Position numbers and translations under genes: made by a program. This document shows positions 1 to 8,389 of a stretch of 64,000 bases of DNA, piece after piece. Positions within the stretch are counted from its first letter, which is position 1, and each line of letters begins with the position of its first letter. Where the stretch lies: NCBI RefSeq assembly GCF_024172095.1, contig NZ_JAMZDX010000002.1:434001-498000 (forward strand). The letters run 5' to 3'. This DNA is from Kitasatospora cinereorecta (GTDB lineage: Bacteria; Actinomycetota; Actinomycetes; Streptomycetales; Streptomycetaceae). The notes beneath the pieces were generated by a model that made no database searches, had not been told where the DNA came from, and saw only the letters and a list, made by a program, of their open reading frames with translations.

Positions 1-392
1 GCCCGGTGGACCGCCAGGGCGGCGTACGGGATGTCCGGGGCGTGCTGCAGCGCGAGCGGCATCGCGTCCGGGAGCATGTCGGTGCGTGCCGTGTCGTGCG
101 ACGGCGGCTCGGGCAGCTCCTCGGCGAGCGCGAGGCGGCCGTGCGCGGCGAAGATCGCCTGGCCGTGCGGCCCCGGCAGCGCGCGGTCGCTCCCGGCGAC
201 GTGGCCGAGCGCACCGATGGTGGCCTGGTCCGTCCCGTGCTCCAGCAGGTCCGCGCGCAGCCGCTGCCAGCGCAGCTCGACCGAGCGGTCCGCCTCCTCG
301 CCCTCGCGCGGGGCCTCCCGCGAGGTGTCCAGGTACACCGAGGCGAACGGCCCGGGACGGGCGTACAGCGGGCTGAGGAACGACAGTTTCAT
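1..392 (-). CDS. baeRF-family (Rv2629-like) protein, N-terminal fragment
   Basis: This gene starts at an ATG (complement of 390-392) and runs off the left edge, so only about 130 N-terminal residues are visible. The protein begins MKLSFLSPLYARPGPFASVY and continues LDTSREAP. That opening (an 'SPLY..PGP.A.VYLDTSR' pattern) is typical of the bacterial archaeo-eukaryotic release-factor-like family (baeRF2, Rv2629-like) of actinobacteria, relatives of eRF1 and Vms1. Family members are thought to act on stalled ribosomes or in dormancy, but the biochemical role of this group is not settled. A later stretch, HGQAIFAAHGRL, fits the family's beta-rich N-terminal domain. The assignment rests on recalled family sequence. 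The C-terminal region that would confirm it lies outside the window. Confidence 0.6.
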   Translation of the reverse strand, partial: MKLSFLSPLYARPGPFASVYLDTSREAPREGEEADRSVELRWQRLRADLLEHGTDQATIGALGHVAGSDRALPGPHGQAIFAAHGRLALAEELPEPPSHDTARTDMLPDAMPLALQHAPDIPYAALAVHR

Positions 393-477
393 GGCCGCCT
401 CCCCACGGACGACGGGGGCCGGAAGGGCACCTTCCACGATAGGTGGACCGCCGCGGAAGGGCCCGGGCGGAGCGCGG

Positions 478-497
478 ACCGGCCCGACCGGGCCGGT
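478..497 (-). terminator. hairpin overlapping the stop of the ECF sigma gene
   Basis: Arms ACCGGCCC (478-485) and GGGCCGGT (490-497) pair perfectly around GACC. The hairpin touches the stop codon of the leftward sigma-factor gene, with no T-run. It could act as a GC-rich actinobacterial terminator but is short. Confidence 0.4.
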
Positions 498-1654
498 CAG
501 CCGGCCCGGAGGGCGTTGAGCCGGGCCGCCTGGCGGGTCAGGTGGTCGCGCTCCGCGAGATTGGGCGCGCGGTGCGCCGCCTCGGCGTACAGCCGCGCCG
601 CCAGGGCCAGGTCGCCGTCCCGCTCGTGCAGGTACGCGGCCACCGCGGTGTGCCTCGGCAGGGAGTCGTCCAGCGCCGCGAGCGCCGCCAGCCCGGCCCG
701 CGGACCGTCCGCCTCGCCCACCGCCACCGCCCGGTTCAGCCGCACCACCGGGCTGTCGGTCAGCCGGGCCAGTTCGTCGTACCACTCCACGATCTGCACC
801 CAGTCCGTCTCCTCGGCGCGCGGTGCGTCGGCGTGCAGCGCCGCGATCGCGGCCTGGGCCTGGAACTCGCCCAGCCGGTCGCGGGCGAGCGCCGCCTGAA
901 GGACCGCGACCCCCTCCGCGATCGACGCGGTGTCCCACCGGCCGCGGTCCTGCTCCGCCAGCGGCACCAGACTGCCGTCCGGCGCCGTCCGGGCCGCCCG
1001 CCGGGCGTGGTGCAGCAGCATCAGCGCCAGCAGCCCCGCCACCTCCGGATGGTCGATCCGGGCCGCGAGCTGCCGGGTCAGCCGGATCGCCTCGGCGGCC
1101 AGGTCCACGTCCCCCGAGTAGCCCTCGTTGAAGACCAGGTAGAGGACCCGCAGCACCGTCGCCACCTCGCCCGGCCGGTCGAACCGCACCCCCGCGACCG
1201 TCCGCTTCGCCCGGCTGATCCGCTGGGCCATCGTCGCCTCCGGCACCAGGTACGCCTGCGCGATCCGGCGGGTGGTCAGCCCGCCCACCGCGCGCAGCGT
1301 GAGCGCCACCGCGGAGGCCGGCGTCAGCGACGGGTGGGCGCACAGGAAGTACAGCTGGAGCGTGTCGTCCACGTCCGGCGCGGGGCCGGGCGGCGGCTCC
1401 TCGTCGACCTGGTCCTCGCGGCGGCGCCGGGCGGTGTCCGCCCGGGCCGCGTCGAGGAACTTCCGCCACGCCACCGTGACCAGCCAGCCCTTCGGATCGC
1501 GCGGAGGGTCGGCCGGCCACGCCCGGACCGCCTCCACCAGGGCGTCCTGCACCGCGTCCTCGGCCTCCGCGAAATCGGCTCCGCGGCGGACGAGGACCGT
1601 GAGCACGCCCGGCGTCAGACTCCGCAGCAGCGCCTCGTCCATCGGTGACGTCAC
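497..1654 (-). CDS. ECF42-type RNA polymerase sigma factor with C-terminal extension
   Basis: The 385-residue product has sigma-70 region 2 near residues 10-75 (AEAEDAVQDALVEAVRAW, then GWLVTVAWRKFLDAARAD) and region 4 near 110-165 (PSLTPASAVALTLRAVGGLT, then EATMAQRISRAKR). About 200 further residues, rich in helical TPR-like repeats, follow (for example RLNRAVAVGEADGPRAGLAA). This layout, twice the length of a normal ECF factor and beside a DGPF/YCII-domain gene, is that of group ECF42. I chose the GTG at 1654 because it overlaps the stop of the upstream YCII gene as GTGA, a translational-coupling arrangement; an internal ATG at 1642 is the alternative. There is no anti-sigma gene. In this group the C-terminal extension is thought to carry the regulation. 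Confidence 0.88.
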   Translation of the reverse strand: MTSPMDEALLRSLTPGVLTVLVRRGADFAEAEDAVQDALVEAVRAWPADPPRDPKGWLVTVAWRKFLDAARADTARRRREDQVDEEPPPGPAPDVDDTLQLYFLCAHPSLTPASAVALTLRAVGGLTTRRIAQAYLVPEATMAQRISRAKRTVAGVRFDRPGEVATVLRVLYLVFNEGYSGDVDLAAEAIRLTRQLAARIDHPEVAGLLALMLLHHARRAARTAPDGSLVPLAEQDRGRWDTASIAEGVAVLQAALARDRLGEFQAQAAIAALHADAPRAEETDWVQIVEWYDELARLTDSPVVRLNRAVAVGEADGPRAGLAALAALDDSLPRHTAVAAYLHERDGDLALAARLYAEAAHRAPNLAERDHLTRQAARLNALRAG

Positions 1655-2058
1655 TCCGTGACGGTCGGCGGCATCGACAGGAACGGCCGCAGCTCCAGCC
1701 ACTCGTGGATCGGCTCGCCGCCCGCGCCCGGCGCCGCCGAGAGCTCCCCGGCCAGCTCGACGGCCCGCTCGTGGCTGTCCACGTCGATCACCATCCAGCC
1801 GGCGATCAGATCCTTCGTCTCGGCGAACGGACCGTCCGTGACCGGGGGACGGCCCTCGCCGTCGTACCGCACGAACGTCCCCTCCGGCGCGAGCGCCTGG
1901 GCGTCGACGAACTCGCCGGTCGACTCCAGCTTCGCCGCGAAGTCGCGCATGTACTGGATGTGCGCCGAGACCTCCTCGGGCGTCCAGCGGTCCATCGGCA
2001 CGTTGTTCACCGGGGCCGGGGCGCCGCGGTAGTGCTTCAGCAGCAGGTACTTGGCCAT
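1651..2058 (-). CDS. YCII/DGPF-domain protein, partner of ECF42 sigma factor
   Basis: A 135-residue protein beginning MAKYLLLKHYRG. It carries the family signature DGPFAETKDLIAGW near residues 80-93, which defines the DGPF/YCII-related domain. The fold is a ferredoxin-like barrel; the catalytic or sensing role is unknown. In ECF42 loci one or more such genes accompany the sigma factor and are often its targets. The start at 2058 has the strong ribosome-binding site GAGGAGA six bases upstream. The gene is co-transcribed with the sigma gene and its TGA overlaps that gene's GTG start. Confidence 0.9.
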   Translation of the reverse strand: MAKYLLLKHYRGAPAPVNNVPMDRWTPEEVSAHIQYMRDFAAKLESTGEFVDAQALAPEGTFVRYDGEGRPPVTDGPFAETKDLIAGWMVIDVDSHERAVELAGELSAAPGAGGEPIHEWLELRPFLSMPPTVTE

Positions 2059-2200
2059 CGTCGTTCTCCTCGGTGCGGTGCGACCCATTCTGGTCGCCTT
2101 CACCCCTGGGACGGAGCACGTCCGCGGATCTCGACACGGTCGGCGAAAGAATGTCCCGCGAGTTTTTCCGGCCGCGGCGGACGGGGAGAGCAGGGCGGGG

Positions 2201-3658
2201 TCAGCCGCCGAGGTGGCGGGTGCGGGTGGTGCGGAGGGCGAGGAGGTCGGGGAGGGGGAGGGCGGTCAGGTGGGCGAGGGCGGTGGCGACGGCGGTGGTG
2301 AGGCGGGCGGGGAAGCCGGCGGCGGGGGTCTCGGGGACGGTGTGGTCGATCAGGCCGGCGGCGGCCAGGTCGTGGGCGCGGATGCCCTGGGTACGGGCCA
2401 GCGCGGGGGCCTGGGTGCCGTCGCGGTGGACGATCGCGGAGGCGCCCTCCGGCGGCAGCGGGGCGAGCCAGGCGTGCTCGGCGGCGATCACCCGGTCGGC
2501 CGGGAGCAGGGCCAGCGCTCCGCCGCCGGAGCCCTGGCCGAGGAGGACGGCCACCACCGGGGTCCGCAGGGCGACCAGGGTGTGCAGGCAGTGGGCGATC
2601 TCGACGGCGATGCCGTCCAGCTCGGCGCGGACGGAGAGTTCGGCGCCCGCGGTGTCGACCAGGGTGAGCAGTGGCAGCCCGAGTTCCTCGGCGGCCTGCG
2701 CCCAGCGCCGGACGGCCCGCAGGTCGGCGGCGGTGAACGGGCGCGCGGGCCCGCCGGGGCTCCGGCGCTGCTGCCCGGCGACCAGCACGGGCTGCCCGCC
2801 GATCACCGCGAGGCCGTGGACCAGGGCGCCGTCGCCGCCGAGCAGGACCAGTTCCTCGGCGGTGCGGCGGAGCAGTTCGCGGGCGCCGATCCGGTCGGGG
2901 CGCCGACTGCGCAGCACCGACTCCCAGGCGTCGCCGGCCGTGGCGGGCTCGGCGGCGGGCTCGGCGGCCGCGGAAGGCGCCGCCGGGGCGGTCGGGCGCG
3001 CGGTGAGGACGGCGAGGGCGCCGCGCAGCACCTCGCGCAGCCGCTCGGGCGGGACGACCGCGTCCACCAGCCCGCGGCCGAGCAGGGTCTCCGAGCGCTG
3101 GACGTCGGGTGGCAGGGGTTCGCCGCGCAGTTCCTCGTACACGCGGGGGCCGAGGAAGCCGAGGCGGGCGCCGGGTTCGGCGAGGACCAGGTGGCCGAGG
3201 GTGCCCCAGGAGGCGAAGACGCCGCCCATGGTGGGGTTGCGCAGGTAGGTGAGGTAGGGGAGGCCCGCGGCCCGGTGGGCGTGGACGGCGGCGGTGATCC
3301 GCACCATGCACAGGAAGGCAGCCGCCCCCTCCTGCATCCGGGTGCCACCGGAGACGGGCAGTGCGACCAGGGGCAGGCGTTCGGCGGTGGCGCGTTCGAC
3401 GGCGCGGGTGATCCGTTCGGCGGTGGCGACGCCGATCGAGCCACCGAGGAAGCCGAACTCGGAGGCGACCAGGGCAACGGGGTGTCCGGCGAGGAGGGCG
3501 CAGCCGGTGGTGACCGCCTCGTCCAGGCCGGTCCGCTCGCGGGCCCGCTCGAGCGCGGCCCGGTAGCCGGGGTCGGCGGGAGGCGGGCCGAGCGGCTCGT
3601 CCCAGCAGGTGAAGCTGCCCGGGTCGGCGAGCAGGTCGATCAGCTGACGTGCCGTCAC
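2201..3658 (-). CDS. fused carboxyltransferase (acetyl-CoA carboxylase alpha/beta-like)
   Basis: A 485-residue crotonase-fold carboxyltransferase. The N-terminal half (about residues 30-220) resembles AccD: ALLAGHPVALVASEFGFLGG, VSGGTRMQEGAAAF and NPTMGGVFASWG. The C-terminal half (about 245-470) resembles AccA, with VLVAGQQRR, LPLLTLVDTAGAE and LLGQGSGGGALALLPADRVI. It would move the carboxyl group from carboxybiotin to an acyl-CoA, probably acetyl-CoA. The AccD-type four-cysteine zinc finger is missing, since the protein starts directly with about 30 residues before the carboxyltransferase core. No biotin carboxylase or BCCP gene is near, so it must borrow those subunits. The start is GTG at 3658. 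Confidence 0.85.
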   Translation of the reverse strand: MTARQLIDLLADPGSFTCWDEPLGPPPADPGYRAALERARERTGLDEAVTTGCALLAGHPVALVASEFGFLGGSIGVATAERITRAVERATAERLPLVALPVSGGTRMQEGAAAFLCMVRITAAVHAHRAAGLPYLTYLRNPTMGGVFASWGTLGHLVLAEPGARLGFLGPRVYEELRGEPLPPDVQRSETLLGRGLVDAVVPPERLREVLRGALAVLTARPTAPAAPSAAAEPAAEPATAGDAWESVLRSRRPDRIGARELLRRTAEELVLLGGDGALVHGLAVIGGQPVLVAGQQRRSPGGPARPFTAADLRAVRRWAQAAEELGLPLLTLVDTAGAELSVRAELDGIAVEIAHCLHTLVALRTPVVAVLLGQGSGGGALALLPADRVIAAEHAWLAPLPPEGASAIVHRDGTQAPALARTQGIRAHDLAAAGLIDHTVPETPAAGFPARLTTAVATALAHLTALPLPDLLALRTTRTRHLGG

Positions 3659-3745
3659 CGTCGGTCCTCCGTCGAAGTCGGTGCGCCGAGCCTACGGGAC
3701 CGGGCCCGTGCAACTCCGGCTTGGTGACCGACACCACGCGCCCCT

Positions 3746-3768
3746 AATTGGTATCCGAGATGCGGATT
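3746..3768. promoter_or_regulatory. candidate NsrR box upstream of nsrR
   Basis: A 23-bp imperfect dyad: two 11-bp arms around a central G at 3757, seven of eleven pairs complementary. The core is GTATC-CGA-GATGCG. It lies 17 bp before the nsrR start and aligns without gaps to the dyad before hmpA at 4288-4310. Two 11-bp arms around one base is the geometry I recall for Streptomyces NsrR sites. Confidence 0.7.
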
Positions 3769-3784
3769 AGCTAGGGTCGTCCAC

Positions 3785-4237
3785 GTGAGGCTGACCAAGA
3801 GCACCGACATCGCACTGCGCATCGCCATGCGCCTCGCGGTGCTCGGTGAGGACGCCAATCCGACCACCCGGGAGGTGGCGGACGCGGTGGCCGTGCCGTA
3901 CAACCATGCGGCCAAGGTGGTCAGCCGGCTCCAGCACCTGGGTGTGGTGGAGGCCCGGCGCGGGCGCGGTGGTGGGCTGGTGCTCACCACGGCCGGCCGG
4001 ACCGGCTCGGTCGGGCAGCTGGTCCGCGAGTTGGAGGGCGTGGGCGACGTGGTCGGCTGCGAGGACGACCCGCCCTGCCCGCTGCGTGCGGCCTGCCGTC
4101 TGCGCGGGGTGCTGCGCCAGGCCCAGGAGGCGTTCTACGCCGCGCTCGACCCGTACACGGTGGACGATCTGGTCCGCTCGCCCACCGGGCCGGTGCTGCT
4201 GGGGTTGCCGAGTACGAGGAGTTCGCTTCAGGAGTGA
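3785..4237 (+). CDS. nsrR: Rrf2-family nitric-oxide-sensing repressor NsrR
   Basis: A 150-residue Rrf2 regulator. The winged-helix part covers about residues 1-80 (TKSTDIALRIAMRLAVLG, TREVADAVAVPYNHAAKVVS, RRGRGGGLVLT). It is followed by the iron-sulfur region with cysteines near 92, 97 and 103 (VGCEDDPPCPLRAAC), the spacing used for the [4Fe-4S] cluster of NsrR. Nitric oxide attacks the cluster and releases DNA. The flavohemoprotein gene follows 86 bp downstream on the same strand, as expected for a classic NsrR target. A matching dyad sits before each gene, so autoregulation and control of hmpA are likely. The start is GTG at 3785. Confidence 0.93.
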   Translation: MRLTKSTDIALRIAMRLAVLGEDANPTTREVADAVAVPYNHAAKVVSRLQHLGVVEARRGRGGGLVLTTAGRTGSVGQLVRELEGVGDVVGCEDDPPCPLRAACRLRGVLRQAQEAFYAALDPYTVDDLVRSPTGPVLLGLPSTRSSLQE

Positions 4238-4287
4238 GTCCACCTCCGGTCCGGTTGCGGTCCGGCAGGTGTTCCCGCTTGGCCTTT

Positions 4288-4310
4288 AATGCGCATCTTG
4301 GATGCGAGTT
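4288..4310. promoter_or_regulatory. candidate NsrR box upstream of hmpA
   Basis: A 23-bp dyad with 11-bp arms around T4299, eight of eleven pairs complementary. The inner core CGCATC-TTG-GATGCG is a perfect inverted repeat. It ends 13 bp before the hmpA ATG and just ahead of its ribosome-binding site, so bound NsrR would block transcription. Confidence 0.75.
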
Positions 4311-4323
4311 TGGAGAGAGTCGG

Positions 4324-5514
4324 ATGCTGTCCGAGAGGTCGGCCGAGACGGTCCGCGCCACCCTCCCCGCCGTGGGCGGGGCGATCGGCGAGATCACGTC
4401 GCTGTTCTACGACAAGCTGTTCGCCGCCCACCCCGAGCTGCTGCGCGACGTGTTCAACCGCGGCAACCAGGCCAACGGCACCCAGCGGCAGGCGCTCGCC
4501 GGATCGATCGCGGCCTTCGCCACCGCGCTGCTGGAGCACCCGGACACCCGGCCCGACGCGATGCTCGCGCGGATCGCGCACAAGCACGCCTCGCTCGGCG
4601 TCACCGCGGAGCAGTACCAGGTGGTCCACACCCACCTGTTCGCGGCGATCGTCGAGGTGCTCGGCGAGGCGGTCACCCCCGAGGTGGCGGCCGCCTGGGA
4701 CGAGGTCTACTGGCTGATGGCCAACGCGCTGATCGCCATCGAGCGGCGGCTGTACGAGGAGGCCGGTGCGGACGGCGCCGACACCTGGCGCGAGTACCGG
4801 GTGGTCGCCCGCCTGCACGAGACCGCCGACGTGGTCACCTTCCTCGCCGCACCGCTCGACGGAGGCCCGGTGCCGGCCTTCGCGCCGGGAAGCTACGTCT
4901 CGGTGCAGGTCGAACTGGCCGACGGCGCGCGGCAGATCCGCCAGTACAGCCTCTCCGGCCGCCCGGACGGGATGCTCCAGTTCTCGGTCAAGCGGGTGGC
5001 CGGCGCCCCGGACGGCGAGGTCTCCACCCACCTGCACCGCCAGGTCCACACCGGTGACACCCTGCGGATCAGCGCGCCGTTCGGCGACGTCACCCTGGCC
5101 GACGGGGACACCCCGGTGGTGCTGGCCTCCGCCGGCATCGGCTGCACCCCGATGATCGGCATGCTCGCCCACCTCGCCGCCACCGGCTCACAGCGGCAGG
5201 TGCTCGCCCTGCACGGCGACCGCGACGAGCTCTCGCACGCCTTCCGCGCCGACCTGGAGCAGCTGGTCGCCAAGCTGCCCCGCGCCGAGGCGCAGGTCTG
5301 GTACGAGCGGCCGCTCGGCGAGCGGCCCGCCGAGCGGACCGGGCTGGTCGACCTCGCCGGGGTCGACATCCCGGCCGGGGCGACCGCGTACCTGTGCGGT
5401 CCGCTGCCCTTCCTGCGCTCGGTCCGGGCCCAGCTGCTGGCCGCCGGACTGCGGCCGGCCGACATCCACTACGAGGTCTTCGGCCCGGACCTCTGGCTCG
5501 GCCAGGAGGCCTGA
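4324..5514 (+). CDS. hmpA: flavohemoprotein (nitric oxide dioxygenase)
   Basis: A 396-residue flavohemoglobin that converts NO and O2 to nitrate using NAD(P)H. The globin domain spans about residues 1-135, with the B10 tyrosine in LFYDKLF and the proximal histidine in IAHKHASLG. The FAD domain (about 148-255) has RQYSLSGRPDG, and the NAD domain (about 260-396) has VLASAGIGCTPMIGML and the terminal YEVFGPDLW. Length and order match the family. The ATG at 4324 follows GGAGAGA. Transcription is probably repressed by the upstream NsrR. A strong convergent terminator lies just past its stop. Confidence 0.95.
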   Translation: MLSERSAETVRATLPAVGGAIGEITSLFYDKLFAAHPELLRDVFNRGNQANGTQRQALAGSIAAFATALLEHPDTRPDAMLARIAHKHASLGVTAEQYQVVHTHLFAAIVEVLGEAVTPEVAAAWDEVYWLMANALIAIERRLYEEAGADGADTWREYRVVARLHETADVVTFLAAPLDGGPVPAFAPGSYVSVQVELADGARQIRQYSLSGRPDGMLQFSVKRVAGAPDGEVSTHLHRQVHTGDTLRISAPFGDVTLADGDTPVVLASAGIGCTPMIGMLAHLAATGSQRQVLALHGDRDELSHAFRADLEQLVAKLPRAEAQVWYERPLGERPAERTGLVDLAGVDIPAGATAYLCGPLPFLRSVRAQLLAAGLRPADIHYEVFGPDLWLGQEA

Positions 5515-5526
5515 CCGCCGTCCCGC

Positions 5527-5566
5527 GGCCGCCGTACCCATCGCCCGCGCGGTGGGTACGGCGGCC
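5527..5566. terminator. bidirectional terminator between hmpA and MFS gene
   Basis: A perfect 14-bp stem, GGCCGCCGTACCCA (5527-5540) with its complement at 5553-5566, and a 12-base loop. It lies between two convergent genes, so it can serve both. Confidence 0.85.
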
Positions 5567-5599
5567 CGTCCGTTCCGTCCTTCTTCCCCGGACGGGCCG

Positions 5600-7141
5600 T
5601 CAGGCCTCGTGCACGGCCGGGTCGGCGGCCTCGGTCAGGTCCTCGCGCTCGATCTGGTTCTCCCGGACCAGCCACAGCGCCAGGGCCGCGCCGATCAGGC
5701 TGACCAGCGCGCCGAGGAACAGCACCGTGTTGAGGCCGGACAGGAACCCGGCCCGGGCCGAGTCCGAGAGCGCCTGCCGGATCCCCGGCGGCGCCGCCTC
5801 CAGCGCCTGCGGCAGGCTGCCGGAGGAGGCCGCCTCGACCAGTTGGCGCCGCTGGCTGTGCGTGGTGTTGGCGGTCAGGACACCGAACTGGTCCGTCCCG
5901 CGGGCGATCAGCACCGCACCCCACACGGCGATGCCGACCGCGATGCCGACCTGCCGGAAGGTGTCGTTGATGCCCGCCGCCATGCCGCTGCGCTCCTTGG
6001 GCACCACGCTGACCGCCACGTCCGCGATCACCGGGTTGATCAGGCCGACGCCCGCACCGGCCACCAGGAAGCCGGCGAGCAGGCCGGTCCAGGTGTCGTC
6101 CGCCTGGATGTCGCCCATCAGCCACAGGCCGGCGCCGATCGCGGTCAGGCCCACCCCGAGCATCAGCCGGGCCTGCACCCGCGAGAGCAGCACGCCGGCG
6201 ACCGGCGCCACCAGGAAGCTCAGCACGGTGATCGGCAGGTAGCGCAGGCCCGCCTGGAACGGTGAGAGGCCCAGGTAGTTCTGCAGGTAGAGGGTCAGGT
6301 AGAGGAAGAGCGCGAACAGCGAGCTGGAGACGGCGAACGCGGCCAGCTGCACACCGGTGAACGCGGCGCGCCGGAACAGGCCCAGCGGCAGCATCGGCTC
6401 CGCCACCCGCAGCTCGATCGCCACGAAGGCGGCGAGCAGCACCGCCGAGACGCAGAACAGCGCCAGGATCTTCGGGCTGGTCCAGCCGTCGGCGTTGCCC
6501 CGGACCAGGGCGAGCACCAGCAGGAACAGCGCACCGCTGAACACCGCGACGCCCGCCCAGTCCACCCGGGTGGCGTTCGGGTCCCGACTCTCGCGCACCT
6601 TGAGGAAGGTGATCACCAGCGCCGCCGCGCCGATCGGCACATTGAGGTAGAAGATCGACTCCCACCCCAGCGTGTCGGTCAGCGCCCCGCCGATCAGCGG
6701 ACCGACCGCGACCGCCACGCCGATGGTCGCCCCGTACGCGCCCATCGCCGCGCCGCGCTCGCGCCCGGCGGTGAACTCCTGCGCGATCAGCGCCAGCGAC
6801 ACCGCGAACATGATCGCGCCGCCGACGCCCTGCACCGCCCGGGCGATGTTGAGGAAGGTCGGGTTCGGCGAGACCGCGCACAGGAACGAGGCCACCGAGA
6901 AGATCACCAGTCCGACCGCGAACATCTTCCGCCGCCCCAGCCGGTCGGCGAGCGAACCCGCCGTCAGCACCAGCGCGGCCAGGGTCAGCGTGTAGGCGTC
7001 GAACACCCACTGCAGGTCGGTGAAGTCGGCGTGCAGATCCTTGCGGATCGAGGGCAGCGCCACGTTCACCACGGTGATGTCGAGCAGCAGCATGAAGGTC
7101 GCCACCGAGACGGCGATCAGGGTCCACCACTTGCGTTGCAC
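5600..7141 (-). CDS. MFS transporter, DHA2 (EmrB/QacA-like) family
   Basis: A 513-residue, probably 14-helix proton antiporter for drugs or toxic metabolites. Helix 1 carries LLLDITVVNVALPSI, the DHA2 motif. The loop between helices 2 and 3 reads SLADRLGRRKMF (MFS motif A). GATIGVAVAVGPLIGGALT is the antiporter motif C. The charged tail ENQIEREDLTEA is cytoplasmic. The start is GTG at 7141. It stands 56 bp downstream of the DUF3048 gene on the same strand and may share its transcript. No regulator gene lies beside it. The substrate cannot be read from sequence. Confidence 0.9.
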   Translation of the reverse strand: MQRKWWTLIAVSVATFMLLLDITVVNVALPSIRKDLHADFTDLQWVFDAYTLTLAALVLTAGSLADRLGRRKMFAVGLVIFSVASFLCAVSPNPTFLNIARAVQGVGGAIMFAVSLALIAQEFTAGRERGAAMGAYGATIGVAVAVGPLIGGALTDTLGWESIFYLNVPIGAAALVITFLKVRESRDPNATRVDWAGVAVFSGALFLLVLALVRGNADGWTSPKILALFCVSAVLLAAFVAIELRVAEPMLPLGLFRRAAFTGVQLAAFAVSSSLFALFLYLTLYLQNYLGLSPFQAGLRYLPITVLSFLVAPVAGVLLSRVQARLMLGVGLTAIGAGLWLMGDIQADDTWTGLLAGFLVAGAGVGLINPVIADVAVSVVPKERSGMAAGINDTFRQVGIAVGIAVWGAVLIARGTDQFGVLTANTTHSQRRQLVEAASSGSLPQALEAAPPGIRQALSDSARAGFLSGLNTVLFLGALVSLIGAALALWLVRENQIEREDLTEAADPAVHEA

Positions 7142-7197
7142 CTCGTCACTCTAGGCACACGGGTGGGCCGCCCGCTGTGACCGACGCGGCCGGACCG

Positions 7198-8295
7198 TCA
7201 GGGCGCGGCGGGCTCCAGGACGATCCACACCGGCCCCGGGTGGAAGGGCATCGGCTGCCCGCCGAAGGTGAACGAGGTGCCCGCGGCGGCGTCCGGACGC
7301 GACCACGAGCCCTGGTACGCCCGGCCGTCGCGGAGCACCGTCGCGGCTCCCGACCCCTCCGTCGGCGCGTACGGGGAGAGCACGCCGGGGGAGTCCATGA
7401 AGCCCCGCGGCGAGGTGGTCTCGGCGACCTCCTGGATCACCACGGTCGGCGCCCCCAGCTGCCCGCCGTCGGTGGACAGCGCCGGCTTCCCGTCGAATGC
7501 CACCAGGTAGCGGCCCTCGGCCGCCGACCAGGTGAAGGTGAACGACGCCGACGGCATCCGCGCCGTCGCGGTCGCGGTCGCCACCCCGCCGGGCGGGGCG
7601 TCGCCGAAGCGGAAGCCCACGTCCTGGGCGGGCGCCGAGTCCGGGAACCGCGCCAGCACCGCGGACGGCACCACGTACTCGTTGTACGGCGCCGCCCGGT
7701 CGCTACCGCGCAGGAAAGCCGAGGCGTCCTGCTCCGGGGAGGCGTTCACCACGTCCGCCGCGGCCAGCACCGGCAGGAAGCGGGTCAGTGCACCCGAATA
7801 GGCGAAGTCCACCCGGCCGTACTGCTGGAGGATCGGCAGGTCACTCTCCCGGGCGCTGCGCACCGGGCCGATCCGGTCGCCCGGGGGCAGGTGGTCGGAG
7901 TCGTAGACCGCGAGGAAGCGGGACAGGCCGCCCTCCACCTCGATCGCGTACACCACGTCGGCCGAGCCGAGACCGGTCTGCGGCCGGGCGGGGAGGGCGT
8001 TGTCGACCTTGACGGCCAGGATCCGCCCGGCGCCGCCCGGCAGCCCGGTGAGTGGTGAGAGCGCGCCGGTCGGGGCCGACGGGGCCGCCGGTGTCGACGG
8101 GTTCGTCGGTGTCGACGGCCCGGTCGGCGTCGGTGCGAGCGGCGGTACGGCCACCGGGGCCGGACCCCGCGTCGCCGTGACGGCGAGCACCGCGCCCAGC
8201 ACGGCGGCGGCGCACAGCACGGCGACGACGGCGATCCGGCGGGGGAGGGACCACGAACTCCACCACGCCGGCACCCGATCGAGCAGCGTCCTCAT
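7198..8295 (-). CDS. DUF3048 (YerB-like) membrane-anchored extracytoplasmic protein
   Basis: A 365-residue protein with one N-terminal membrane anchor (about residues 20-42, RRIAVVAVLCAAAVLGAVLA). A Pro/Thr-rich linker (about 50-80) leads into the DUF3048 domain: LSPLTGLPGG, AVKVDNALPARPQTGL, SADVVYAIEVEGGLSRFLAV, DRIGPVRSAR. A C-terminal DUF3048 subdomain includes SFTFTWSAAEGRYLV. Members are cell-surface or lipid-anchored proteins of unknown biochemical function. No lipobox is visible here, so an uncleaved signal anchor is more likely. The ATG at 8295 follows the strong GGAGGTGA site. Confidence 0.85.
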   Translation of the reverse strand: MRTLLDRVPAWWSSWSLPRRIAVVAVLCAAAVLGAVLAVTATRGPAPVAVPPLAPTPTGPSTPTNPSTPAAPSAPTGALSPLTGLPGGAGRILAVKVDNALPARPQTGLGSADVVYAIEVEGGLSRFLAVYDSDHLPPGDRIGPVRSARESDLPILQQYGRVDFAYSGALTRFLPVLAAADVVNASPEQDASAFLRGSDRAAPYNEYVVPSAVLARFPDSAPAQDVGFRFGDAPPGGVATATATARMPSASFTFTWSAAEGRYLVAFDGKPALSTDGGQLGAPTVVIQEVAETTSPRGFMDSPGVLSPYAPTEGSGAATVLRDGRAYQGSWSRPDAAAGTSFTFGGQPMPFHPGPVWIVLEPAAP

Positions 8296-8389
8296 CGGCG
8301 GCTCACCTCCGCGCCTGTCCGGCTATCAGTAAAGACGCCCGCGGACCGGTGCGCAGTTGCCGGAGCGTGCCGCGGATCCCGCGACGGCC

